From positions 1 through 14,941 of the forward strand of contig JASLXL010000280.1 in the NCBI GenBank assembly GCA_030740335.1: DNA of 14,941 nucleotides, in the 5' to 3' direction. Positions 1 to 6,509 of the stretch are shown one piece after another (positions within the stretch are counted from its first letter, which is position 1; every line of letters starts with the position of its first letter). Made by a program: the position numbers and the translations under genes. Below the pieces are notes generated by a model, which saw only the letters and a list, made by a program, of their open reading frames with translations, made no database searches and was not told the DNA's origin. The DNA is from SAR202 cluster bacterium. Lineage in GTDB: Bacteria; Chloroflexota; Dehalococcoidia; SAR202; CAJWER01.

Positions 1-960
1 GAGGCCGCCCAGGCCATGAACGAGATCATGGATGGTGAGGCGACATCTGCGCAGTTCGGCGCATTCGTCACTGCACTGCGGCTGAAGGGGGAGACGGTGG
101 ATGAGGTGGCGGGTATGGCTCGCACGATGCGGGAAAAGTCACTGCATGTGGAGGTCGCCGGTCCCCTGGTAGACACCTGCGGCACCGGCGGCGACGCATC
201 CGGCACGTTCAACATCTCCACCACGGCTGGGTTCGTCGTGGCAGGGGCCGGCGCAAGGGTCGCCAAACACGGTAACCGCGCGATGTCCAGCGCCTGTGGA
301 AGCGCCGACGTGCTCGATTACCTGGGGGTCAAGATCGACCTGAAACCTGAGGGCGTAAACCGTTGCCTGGAGGAGGTCGGATACGGCTTTATGTTCGCGC
401 AGGCCTTCCACCCATCCATGCGTTTTGCAGCAGGACCGCGCCGGGAGATCGGAATCCGGACCGTATTCAATATCCTGGGGCCGCTAACCAACCCGGCCGG
501 GGCTCGATCACAGCTCATTGGAGTCGCTGACCCTGGCGTTGCAAAGACGATGGCCTCGGTTCTGGCGACACTGGGCAGCACTCACGCGGTAGTGGTGCAC
601 GGCCGGGACGGCCTGGACGAAATCACGCTCAGCGACGCCACAGACGTGTGGGAACTGCAGGACGGTAAGATTTCGACCTATACCATCACGCCGGAGGAGC
701 TGGGACTGGAGCGCGTGAACAACGCGGACATTGGCATCGCCGATGCCCAAGAGGGTGCGCAGAAGGTACGCGACGTGTTGAATGGAGCAGCGGGTCCGGA
801 GCGCAGGATGGTGCTGGCCAACTCGGCCGGAGCTCTTCTGGCAGCGGACAAGGCCGCAACGCTGTCCGACGGCATCGCACTGGCAGCCAAGTCCATTGAC
901 AGCGGCGCGGCACTCGGCAAGCTCGACTCTCTCGTGGCGCTAAGTCAGAAGATAGAATAG
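1..960 (+). CDS. trpD: Anthranilate phosphoribosyltransferase TrpD, 5' end cut by window edge
   Basis: TrpD transfers a phosphoribosyl group from PRPP to anthranilate, giving phosphoribosyl-anthranilate (second committed step of tryptophan synthesis, cytoplasmic). The frame is open from base 1, reading EAAQAMNEIMDGEAT, a typical TrpD N-terminal helix, so the ATG at 16 is internal and roughly 10-25 residues are missing. Counting from base 1, the family signatures follow in order: the PRPP-binding glycine-rich loop GTGGD (61-65), NIST (71-74), KHGNR (89-93), GSAD (100-103), then the block RREIGIRTVFNILGPLTNP and VVVHGRDGLDE near the middle of the protein. The stop TAG lies 6 bp before the next gene, so the two are almost certainly cotranscribed. 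The identification is secure; only the true start is unseen. Confidence 0.96.
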   Translation, partial: EAAQAMNEIMDGEATSAQFGAFVTALRLKGETVDEVAGMARTMREKSLHVEVAGPLVDTCGTGGDASGTFNISTTAGFVVAGAGARVAKHGNRAMSSACGSADVLDYLGVKIDLKPEGVNRCLEEVGYGFMFAQAFHPSMRFAAGPRREIGIRTVFNILGPLTNPAGARSQLIGVADPGVAKTMASVLATLGSTHAVVVHGRDGLDEITLSDATDVWELQDGKISTYTITPEELGLERVNNADIGIADAQEGAQKVRDVLNGAAGPERRMVLANSAGALLAADKAATLSDGIALAAKSIDSGAALGKLDSLVALSQKIE

Positions 961-966
961 AAGAGC

Positions 967-1629
967 ATGATCCAGCAGCCCCACGCAATTATTTTCGACT
1001 TCGACTACACTCTGGCGGATTCGTCGACGCCGGTCATCGCGTGTGTCAATTACGCCTTGCAAAAGTTGGAATTGACTGAGGCCGAACCGCAGGCCGTGCG
1101 CCGCCTCATCGGGTACGACCTGTACCACACATTCGATGTGTTGGCGGGTGAAAACGGGGATGGCAAAGGGGACGATTTTCTGAGCCTGTTCCAAGAGTAC
1201 TCCGAAATCGTCATGGTTGATGGAACGGTAATACTGGAGCATGCGTCGGCGGCTCTTGAAGACTTGAGCAGCCATTCAAAACTCGGTATTTTGTCCTCCA
1301 AAGGCCGTATACACATTGAGCAAACTCTGCGCAGAGAGGATCTGTTGAACTGCTTTCGCGCAATCGTCGGCGGCAGGGATGTGACCAACCTCAAGCCGCA
1401 TCCTGAAGGCCTGCTCAAGGTTTTGGACGCCATCGGGGTAGCGCCAGAAAGCTCGCTATATGTAGGCGACAGTCTGGTGGATGCAGAAGCAGCCCAGCGG
1501 GCCGGGGTGGATTTCGTGGCTGTGCTATCCGGCGTAACCGAGCTGCGCGAGTTCGATGGATACGAATCGCTGGCCATCATCCAAAATGTGGCGGGGCTTT
1601 CCAGTCTATTCGGCGCGAAGGGGGCTTGA
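967..1629 (+). CDS. HAD-superfamily phosphatase (phosphoglycolate phosphatase-like) inside the trp operon
   Basis: A 220-residue haloacid dehalogenase-type hydrolase, expected to remove phosphate from a small phosphorylated metabolite in the cytoplasm. All four HAD motifs are visible: motif I DFDYTLADS with nucleophile Asp11 and acid/base Asp13, motif II Ser110/Ser111, motif III Lys143 (LKPHPEGL), and motif IV GDS 167-169 with Asp172. The stretch after motif I fits a helical C1 cap, as in phosphoglycolate phosphatase and beta-phosphoglucomutase relatives. The ATG follows the trpD stop by 6 bp, and the stop TGA lies just before trpC, so it is embedded in the trp operon. Its substrate cannot be read from sequence. 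A role in clearing a phosphorylated side product of PRPP or tryptophan intermediates is conceivable but is inference only. Confidence 0.9.
   Translation: MIQQPHAIIFDFDYTLADSSTPVIACVNYALQKLELTEAEPQAVRRLIGYDLYHTFDVLAGENGDGKGDDFLSLFQEYSEIVMVDGTVILEHASAALEDLSSHSKLGILSSKGRIHIEQTLRREDLLNCFRAIVGGRDVTNLKPHPEGLLKVLDAIGVAPESSLYVGDSLVDAEAAQRAGVDFVAVLSGVTELREFDGYESLAIIQNVAGLSSLFGAKGA
1618..1624 (+). promoter_or_regulatory. Ribosome binding site deciding the trpC start
   Basis: AAGGGGG, 7 nt before ATG 1632. It lies inside the last codons of the HAD gene. Its spacing supports ATG 1632 over the TTG at 1626. Confidence 0.5.
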
Positions 1630-1631
1630 GG

Positions 1632-2435
1632 ATGGCGAAGCCGGGCACGCCAGACATACTCAAAAAAATAGTCGCCAACAAGTGCCGCGAAGTCGAGCAA
1701 CTGGAGCTCGACTGTCCGCTATCGGAGCTACGGCAACGGATCGATGAGGATGGCCACCCGGCGCCTCTCAACCTTGCCGGCGCGCTAATGGGCGACGGGG
1801 TGCGAGTCATCGCGGAGATCAAGAAGGCCTCGCCGTCGAAGGGCCTGCTGAGTCCGGACTTCGACCCAACCGCCCTCGCGGAGGCCTACGCCACGAACGG
1901 CGCAGCTGCAGTCTCGGTTCTCACTGACGCCGACTACTTTCAGGGCAGCGTCCAGCACCTTGCAGAGGTGCGCCGTACATTGGACCCTCATGGAATTCCG
2001 ATACTTCGCAAAGAGTTCATCGTAGACCCATATCAGGTCTACGAGGCCCGGGCGTACGGCGCCGACGCCATCTTATTGATCGTTAGCGTGCTCACGGCGA
2101 CCAAGATTGAGGAACTCATGTCGGTGGCCGGGGAGTTGTGGATGCAGTGCCTTGTCGAGGTGCACGACGAGAGCGAACTTCAGATCGCGCTGGAGGCCGG
2201 GGCCGAGATCGTGGGCATCAACAATCGAAATCTGCACACGTTCGTCACCGACCTATCAGTAACGGATCGGCTCGCCCCGATGGTACCACAGGGCAAGATC
2301 GTGGTGAGCGAGAGCGGGATCGACACACGCGACGACGTGAGTCGCGTGGGCCGCGCCGGCGCCCACGCTGTGCTCATTGGAGAGGCGCTGGTCACTGCGG
2401 CCGACCCCGGTGAGAGGCTGAGGGGGCTGCTGTGA
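1632..2435 (+). CDS. trpC: Indole-3-glycerol phosphate synthase TrpC
   Basis: TrpC closes the indole ring, converting carboxyphenylamino-deoxyribulose phosphate to indole-3-glycerol phosphate. It is a 267-residue (beta/alpha)8 barrel, the usual length for a monofunctional enzyme. Signatures: the family pattern VIAEIKKASPSKGLLSPDF with its catalytic lysines, LRKEFIVDPYQVYEARAYGA, CLVEVHDESEL, GINNRNLHTF, and the phosphate-binding VVSESGI near the C terminus. The start at ATG 1632 is preferred because an AAGGGGG Shine-Dalgarno sequence lies 7 nt upstream. An in-frame TTG at 1626, which overlaps the stop of the phosphatase gene, would place that ribosome site only 1 nt away. The stop overlaps the GTG of trpF, so the two are likely translationally coupled. 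Confidence 0.95.
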   Translation: MAKPGTPDILKKIVANKCREVEQLELDCPLSELRQRIDEDGHPAPLNLAGALMGDGVRVIAEIKKASPSKGLLSPDFDPTALAEAYATNGAAAVSVLTDADYFQGSVQHLAEVRRTLDPHGIPILRKEFIVDPYQVYEARAYGADAILLIVSVLTATKIEELMSVAGELWMQCLVEVHDESELQIALEAGAEIVGINNRNLHTFVTDLSVTDRLAPMVPQGKIVVSESGIDTRDDVSRVGRAGAHAVLIGEALVTAADPGERLRGLL

Positions 2436-3076
2436 CAAGATTAAAGATATGCGGTCTGCGGGATCCGGCCAACGCCCAGGCAGCGGTGGAATCGGCTGCC
2501 AATTTCATCGGGATGGTTTTCGTGCCAGGCGTCAGGCGGGAAATCACACCGGAATGTGCTCTCGAAATCGTTGCTGCGGTACGTGCCAAACCAGGCAGCA
2601 AAGGCCCTCGACTCGTAGGTCTATTTGCGAACCAACCCCTCGACGACGTAAACGATATAGCTCAGAGGTGCGGCCTGGATATGGTGCAGCTTTGCGGTGA
2701 CGAGCCACCCGAATACTGGGCACGCGTTGAGGCAGACGTGATCAAGCAAATAAAGGTCCGGGACGATTCTCTGGGCGACACGTTGGCCAGTGTGAAAACG
2801 GTAGTAGAGGCCGGTCACACCGCCATGTTGGACAAGTACGAGAAGGGTACGCTGGGAGGGACGGGCCTCACCTTCGACTGGGACATCGCCCAAGAGGTGG
2901 CGGAGCGCTTCCCCATAATACTGGCAGGAGGACTCACGCCAGACAATGTTGCGCGGGCTATCGCAAAGGTAAGTCCATGGGGAGTCGATGTGTCGAGCGG
3001 CGTCGAGACCGACGGCGACAAGGATCCGATCAAGATACGTAGATTCGCCTCTGAGGTAATGTGGGCAGATGGGTAG
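2432..3076 (+). CDS. trpF: Phosphoribosylanthranilate isomerase TrpF
   Basis: TrpF carries out the Amadori rearrangement of phosphoribosyl-anthranilate, the step between TrpD and TrpC. The 214-residue product is a compact (beta/alpha)8 barrel of normal length. It has KICGL with the catalytic Cys7, GMVFVPGVRREI, VGLFANQ, the VQLCGDE strand (most homologues have VQLHGDE, so His is replaced by Cys), the catalytic general acid Asp134 in AMLDKY followed by GGTG, and the phosphate-binding LAGGLTPDNV and VDVSSGVE. The start is a GTG that overlaps the trpC stop in a GTGA junction. This is the last gene of the visible operon. It ends 20 bp from the stop of the convergent dinB gene, with no obvious terminator hairpin between them. 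Confidence 0.95.
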   Translation: MTRLKICGLRDPANAQAAVESAANFIGMVFVPGVRREITPECALEIVAAVRAKPGSKGPRLVGLFANQPLDDVNDIAQRCGLDMVQLCGDEPPEYWARVEADVIKQIKVRDDSLGDTLASVKTVVEAGHTAMLDKYEKGTLGGTGLTFDWDIAQEVAERFPIILAGGLTPDNVARAIAKVSPWGVDVSSGVETDGDKDPIKIRRFASEVMWADG

Positions 3077-3096
3077 TAGGAAAGAACACCCCCCCA

Positions 3097-4164
3097 CTAG
3101 AACCCTGTCAGGCGCGCCTGGTGTGGTAACTCGTCGCTATTTTCAAAGCCGGAGATGCCTACGCCTACCAGGCGAAAGCACCTACCAGGCTGGATCTCTG
3201 GGGTCAGGAGAGACCTGGCAGCGACAGCGATTTCGTCGGAGGAGACTACGGGTGCGGGCAATGTTACCTGGCGTGTGAATGTCGTGAAGTCCGACAAGCG
3301 CAACTTGAGCTTGACGGTGTGCCCGCCGATACCGGTACTATCCAGTTGCCGCGCCACACGCTGACTGAGCCGGTCGACGAGTTCCCGCAGCATATCGGGG
3401 TCCTCGGTGTCCGTCGATAACGTCGTCTCGGCGCTCGCCGACTTCCTCTCGCGATGCTCCACAACTGGGCTACGGTCCTCGCCCAGGGCCAGACGGCGCA
3501 TGTGGTGTGCCGTTCGCCCGAACCGTTTGGCCCACCACGTGTCGGGCTGCGCGACTAGCTCCGCCACGGTGTTTACGCCATCACCTCGGAGACGCTCCGC
3601 GGTCTTGGGCCCGATTCCGGGGAGTTTTTGGATATCCAGGGGCGCCAGAAACTCACGCTCTTCACCCGGGGGGACTACCATGAGGGCGTCGGGTTTGTTC
3701 ATATCGGAGGCTATCTTGGCCACCGACTTAGAGGTCGCAACGCCCACCGATATGGTAAGACCCAACTCCCTGAGCACCCTCGCTCTGAGGTGCGCCGCGA
3801 TGTCTTCCGGTGTATTGGACGCGGTCACGGCGTCGGTGACGTCCATGTAGGCTTCGTCCAACGAAAGGGGCTCGACCAGCTCCGCGATCTCCCGGAAGAT
3901 CACCATTACCTGACGCGATACCTCACCGTATCGGTCAAACCGTGGCAGCACTCTGATGGCCCTGGGGCAACGCTGCAACGCGGTGTACATGGGCATAGCG
4001 GAGCGTATCCCGTAGTGGCGCGCCTCGTAAGAGGCGGAGGCGACTACACCGCGGCCCTCTGGACTGCCGCCCACCACGACTGGCTTTCCCCGGAGCGCCG
4101 GGTTATCGCGCTGCTCTACCGATGTGTAGAAGGCATCGAAGTCTGCGTGGAGGATATGCCGCAT
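3097..4164 (-). CDS. dinB: DNA polymerase IV (Y-family translesion polymerase)
   Basis: A 355-residue error-prone polymerase that extends primers past damaged or misaligned bases. The N terminus MRHILHADFDAFYTSVEQ carries metal ligand Asp8 and an aromatic steric-gate position (Tyr13). The second catalytic pair is Asp103-Glu104 in SLDEAYMD, the same numbering as E. coli DinB. SVGVATSKSVAKIASDMNKP is the palm/thumb signature, and LPGIGPKTAERL (181-192) is the helix-hairpin-helix. The little-finger domain follows. The last residues, QARLTGF, resemble a C-terminal sliding-clamp binding motif of the QxxL type. An AGAGGG lies a few bases before the ATG. The gene converges on trpF. No recognisable LexA/SOS box was found upstream, so damage control is not shown by the sequence. 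Confidence 0.95.
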   Translation of the reverse strand: MRHILHADFDAFYTSVEQRDNPALRGKPVVVGGSPEGRGVVASASYEARHYGIRSAMPMYTALQRCPRAIRVLPRFDRYGEVSRQVMVIFREIAELVEPLSLDEAYMDVTDAVTASNTPEDIAAHLRARVLRELGLTISVGVATSKSVAKIASDMNKPDALMVVPPGEEREFLAPLDIQKLPGIGPKTAERLRGDGVNTVAELVAQPDTWWAKRFGRTAHHMRRLALGEDRSPVVEHRERKSASAETTLSTDTEDPDMLRELVDRLSQRVARQLDSTGIGGHTVKLKLRLSDFTTFTRQVTLPAPVVSSDEIAVAARSLLTPEIQPGRCFRLVGVGISGFENSDELPHQARLTGF

Positions 4165-4196
4165 CGCCCTCTGCTCCGCCGGAGAAGAAGGGTCTA

Positions 4197-4260
4197 TGGA
4201 GGCTAGGGGCTGGTTAAAGAACCTTAGCGCACCATATTCCGGTCTCGACCCTAGCCTCCA
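4197..4260. repeat. 12-bp perfect inverted repeat with nested small dyad, upstream of dinB
   Basis: TGGAGGCTAGGG at 4197-4208 is an exact reverse complement of CCCTAGCCTCCA at 4249-4260, separated by 40 nt. Inside the loop, GGTT (4212-4215) and AACC (4220-4223) form a second small hairpin. The element fills most of the 118-bp gap between the thiamine-diphosphate enzyme gene and dinB on the minus strand. There is no T-tract, so a standard intrinsic terminator is unlikely. An operator pair, a leader structure for dinB, or a processing site are alternatives. Confidence 0.6.
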
Positions 4261-4282
4261 GTCCCTACTCTCTAACCCCGTC

Positions 4283-5950
4283 CTACTGGTTTCCGATTAT
4301 TATGTCCAGGAGGGCGGGCTTGCCCAGAGCTAGCGCGTCGGTCATCGCTGGGCCTACCTGCTCGGGGTCGTCTATCCTGCGCCCATAGACACCCATTGCC
4401 TCGGCGATTTGGGAGAAGTCCGGGCGAACAGGGAAGTCCATGCCCATATAGCGGCTTTCGGCCCCCGGCTGCTTGAGAACGAGGTCCTTGTATATGTCCA
4501 TGTTCACCTTGAGTACCCGGTACTCGGAGTTATTGCAGACGACGTAGACAACGGGGATTTCGTCGTTGGCCGCGGTCCATAGGCCCTGCACCGTCATCAT
4601 GGCACTACCGTCCCCGTCGATGGCCACCACCGGCCTGTCGGGGTTAGCCAATTTGACGCCCATCGCGCCGCCCATTCCCCAGCCCAGGGCCCCTCCCCTT
4701 CCGCCAAAGATGCTGCCGGGCTCCGTAAAGTCAAAGGAGTTGAGGAGGGCCTCGCCTGAGGTCACGGCGTCGTTGATGATAATCGAGTCCGAGGGCAGCA
4801 CTTTCGCGATCTCGGCCATCATTCGGTCCGCCGACATGGGGTTCATGTCCCATCGGTCCTTCAGCCGGCTCTTGACCGCCTCGTCCATTGCTGCCTTCAT
4901 GGTCGCGGCATCGTCGGCACGCCCCTTGGCGGCCTCACGCGCTGACCCGGACATGTTCGCCTCGACTGCCTCGGCTAGCATGGCAAGCCCCGTCTTTGGA
5001 TCGGCGATGATTCCGACATCGGTTGGCTGGCTGCTGCCGACACGACCGCCGTCCTGATCTAGGTGAATGAGCTTGGTCTCGTCACCGAAAAATCGCATCG
5101 CAGGGTCGGAGAACATGTAGTAGACGGTAGACACCTTGCCGATAGCCAGCACAACGTCCGCGGCGCCCAGCACACCCATGGACTCAGGGAAACCAATCTT
5201 GATGCCGCTCAGGTACTGAGGGTGGGTCGAGGGGAAGTTCATTTCAGAGTAGGACGACGAGTAGACGGAGGCGCCGGTCAGCTCGGCGACACGCACAACC
5301 TCTGCCGTCGCGCCGGACTGCGCCACTCGGTCGCCAACGACAATCACAGGCCGTTTGGCGCCAGCCAGAATGTCGGCGGCGGCCTGCACCGCCGCTGCAT
5401 CTGGCGCGGTCCGGAAGTAGCCCTGCGGCGAGGGGAATATGTCCATCTCACCCTCGTCATCGAGGGAATTGGCCGAGAATGCCACGAAGGTCGGGCCGGT
5501 GGGCGGCGTCCTGGCCTCGTTGAAGGCTCGACGCAGCGTGGTCGGAACCTGCTCCGGGTGGGTTGCTTCCGCCGTGAATTTCGTAAATAGCCGAACCATC
5601 TCTGCCAGGTCGGTACGGCCCCGGGCAAGTTCTCTGATGTCCAGATTCCCGGCGCTAAGCACAAGGGGAGTCCCGCCCTCGGCTGCATTGTGGAGCAGGC
5701 TAATTCCGTTGGCCAGGCCTGTCTCGATGTGCAGATTTACGAAGGCCGGCTTGCCCGTGGCCCTGGCATAGCCGTCGGCCATGCCCATGGCCACACCCTC
5801 CTGCATGACGAGCTTGTACTTGAGCTCAGGATGATGCTCTAACTCGTCCATGATGGGGGTCTCGCTGGTGCCCGGGTTGCCGAAGATATACTCGACACCC
5901 TCGGCCTTTAGCGTCTCCATCAAAGCGCGCTTGCCCGTCATTCTGGTCAT
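4283..5950 (-). CDS. Thiamine-diphosphate-dependent enzyme, benzoylformate decarboxylase-like
   Basis: A 555-residue ThDP enzyme with the three-domain order of the POX/decarboxylase group: pyrimidine domain (about 1-170), central domain (about 185-330) and pyrophosphate domain (about 360-555). The ThDP-activating glutamate is Glu51 in VMQEGVAMGMADGYA, and the cofactor/Mg motif is GDGS (446-449) with NN at 473-474. FGNPGTSE and FVNLHIETG (His74) match benzoylformate decarboxylase FGNPGSNE and FINLHSAAG. The segment that holds the second catalytic histidine in that enzyme (around 275-285, VSTVYYMFSD) has none here. The reaction is therefore probably C-C lyase or carboligase chemistry on an unknown 2-oxo acid. 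The start is backed by AGGAGG 9 nt upstream. Acetolactate synthase is less likely, given the length and the BFDC-like N terminus. Confidence 0.85.
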   Translation of the reverse strand: MTRMTGKRALMETLKAEGVEYIFGNPGTSETPIMDELEHHPELKYKLVMQEGVAMGMADGYARATGKPAFVNLHIETGLANGISLLHNAAEGGTPLVLSAGNLDIRELARGRTDLAEMVRLFTKFTAEATHPEQVPTTLRRAFNEARTPPTGPTFVAFSANSLDDEGEMDIFPSPQGYFRTAPDAAAVQAAADILAGAKRPVIVVGDRVAQSGATAEVVRVAELTGASVYSSSYSEMNFPSTHPQYLSGIKIGFPESMGVLGAADVVLAIGKVSTVYYMFSDPAMRFFGDETKLIHLDQDGGRVGSSQPTDVGIIADPKTGLAMLAEAVEANMSGSAREAAKGRADDAATMKAAMDEAVKSRLKDRWDMNPMSADRMMAEIAKVLPSDSIIINDAVTSGEALLNSFDFTEPGSIFGGRGGALGWGMGGAMGVKLANPDRPVVAIDGDGSAMMTVQGLWTAANDEIPVVYVVCNNSEYRVLKVNMDIYKDLVLKQPGAESRYMGMDFPVRPDFSQIAEAMGVYGRRIDDPEQVGPAMTDALALGKPALLDIIIGNQ

Positions 5951-5959
5951 CGTCCAAGG

Positions 5960-5965
5960 CCTCCT
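5960..5965 (-). promoter_or_regulatory. Shine-Dalgarno of the ThDP enzyme gene
   Basis: AGGAGG on the minus strand, 9 nt before the ATG at 5950. A second in-frame ATG three codons later would be 18 nt away, so the first ATG is chosen. Confidence 0.6.
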
Positions 5966-6187
5966 CAGGAAAGTTCTAGGTTAGTATTCTGTCACCTGGC
6001 CAGAAGAGAAGAAAGAATAATGGGAGTTATTCTGAGAGACACCCTCAAGCTCCCTGTCATTCGGTTTCGCTCTGGACAGGCGAGGGGGCTGCACCCTTCT
6101 GCACAACCCCTCGAAGCGTAGGCTAGTATGATGGCTTAGTCCATCAGCATGCCTTGCCCGGCCCGACGAAGCGTGCGCAGTACCGCC

Positions 6188-6216
6188 TTGCCTCTGAGGT
6201 TGTCAGGGGGTATCCT
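6188..6216 (+). promoter_or_regulatory. Candidate sigma70-type promoter for the RAM-domain gene
   Basis: TTGCCT at 6188-6193, a 17-bp spacer, then TATCCT at 6211-6216; each matches the consensus at 4 of 6 positions. A start site near 6223 would leave a leader of about 45 nt before the ATG at 6270. It is supported by position and spacing only. Confidence 0.35.
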
Positions 6217-6258
6217 AACAGCTACTTACAACAGGCGTGTTTTGCACTGTAGTTCTAC

Positions 6259-6263
6259 GGAGG
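6259..6263 (+). promoter_or_regulatory. Ribosome binding site deciding the RAM-domain gene start
   Basis: GGAGG, 6 nt before ATG 6270. The open frame extends upstream to a GTG at 6237, but that codon has no ribosome site, so ATG 6270 is taken. Confidence 0.65.
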
Positions 6264-6269
6264 TGTCCC

Positions 6270-6500
6270 ATGGTCCGAGCCTATGTGCTGATAGAGATGG
6301 CGGCAGGACACTCGCGTGACATGGTCAACATGATGCAGGGCAAGTCGGGGGTCCGCAGCATCAACCGTGTCACAGGGCCCTACGATGTGATCGTAGAGTT
6401 GGAGGCTCCAGACATTGAAGCAGTGAGCGAGGCCGTCTCCGAAAACATTCACGCTGTGAAAGGAATCATGCGTACGATCACATGCGTCTGCATCGGTTGA
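6270..6500 (+). CDS. Stand-alone Lrp/AsnC ligand-binding (RAM) domain protein
   Basis: A 76-residue protein that matches the C-terminal effector-binding and oligomerisation domain of Lrp/AsnC regulators and lacks their N-terminal helix-turn-helix. MVRAYVLIEMAAGHSRDMVN forms the first strand and helix. GVRSINRVTGPYDVIVELEA is the family core (the GxYDxxxxxxA pattern at the ligand-binding turn), followed by a helix and the closing strand IMRTITCVCIG. Such proteins form ferredoxin-like dimers that assemble into larger rings and bind amino acids. They may act alone or modulate full-length Lrp proteins. The family call is firm, but the ligand and the role here are unknown. It stands alone: divergent from the ThDP enzyme gene, with its stop only 9 bp from the convergent PlsY-like gene. 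Confidence 0.88.
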   Translation: MVRAYVLIEMAAGHSRDMVNMMQGKSGVRSINRVTGPYDVIVELEAPDIEAVSEAVSENIHAVKGIMRTITCVCIG

Positions 6501-6509
6501 TCCCGAACC

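Larger units (their letters stand above)
5951..6269. other. Divergent intergenic region with several hairpins
   Basis: This 319-bp gap separates the ThDP enzyme gene (leftward) from the RAM-domain gene (rightward). No convincing coding frame was seen. Visible dyads: AGAATAA/TTATTCT (6014-6020 and 6027-6033, 6-nt loop); CCTGTC/GACAGG (6053-6058 and 6075-6080); directly abutting it CGAGGGG/CCCCTCG (6081-6087 and 6107-6113); and TGATGG/CCATCA (6129-6134 and 6141-6146). CGAAGCGT occurs twice, at 6112 and 6167. None has a T-tract. The region may hold an operator, a structured leader or a small RNA. No clean promoter for the leftward gene was recognised. Confidence 0.5.

Noticed and set aside
1050..1700. 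216-codon open frame on the minus strand
   Set aside because: It lies entirely opposite the HAD phosphatase gene and the start of trpC, both with clear family motifs; its translation is Ser/Arg/Pro-rich with no recognisable domain.
3407..4206. Two long plus-strand frames (3407-3850 and 3628-4206)
   Set aside because: They are antisense to dinB, which has all its catalytic motifs; the translations show no family features.
4165..4282. LexA/SOS box upstream of dinB
   Set aside because: No GAAC-N4-GTTC or GTTC-N7-GTTC type site could be found; the GGTT/AACC dyad has the opposite half-site order.
4566..5771. Several plus-strand frames of 110-175 codons
   Set aside because: Antisense shadows of the ThDP enzyme gene.
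6112..6174. Direct repeat CGAAGCGT twice, 55 bp apart
   Set aside because: Eight bases repeated once is compatible with chance and has no third copy nearby; no CRISPR-like periodicity anywhere in the window.
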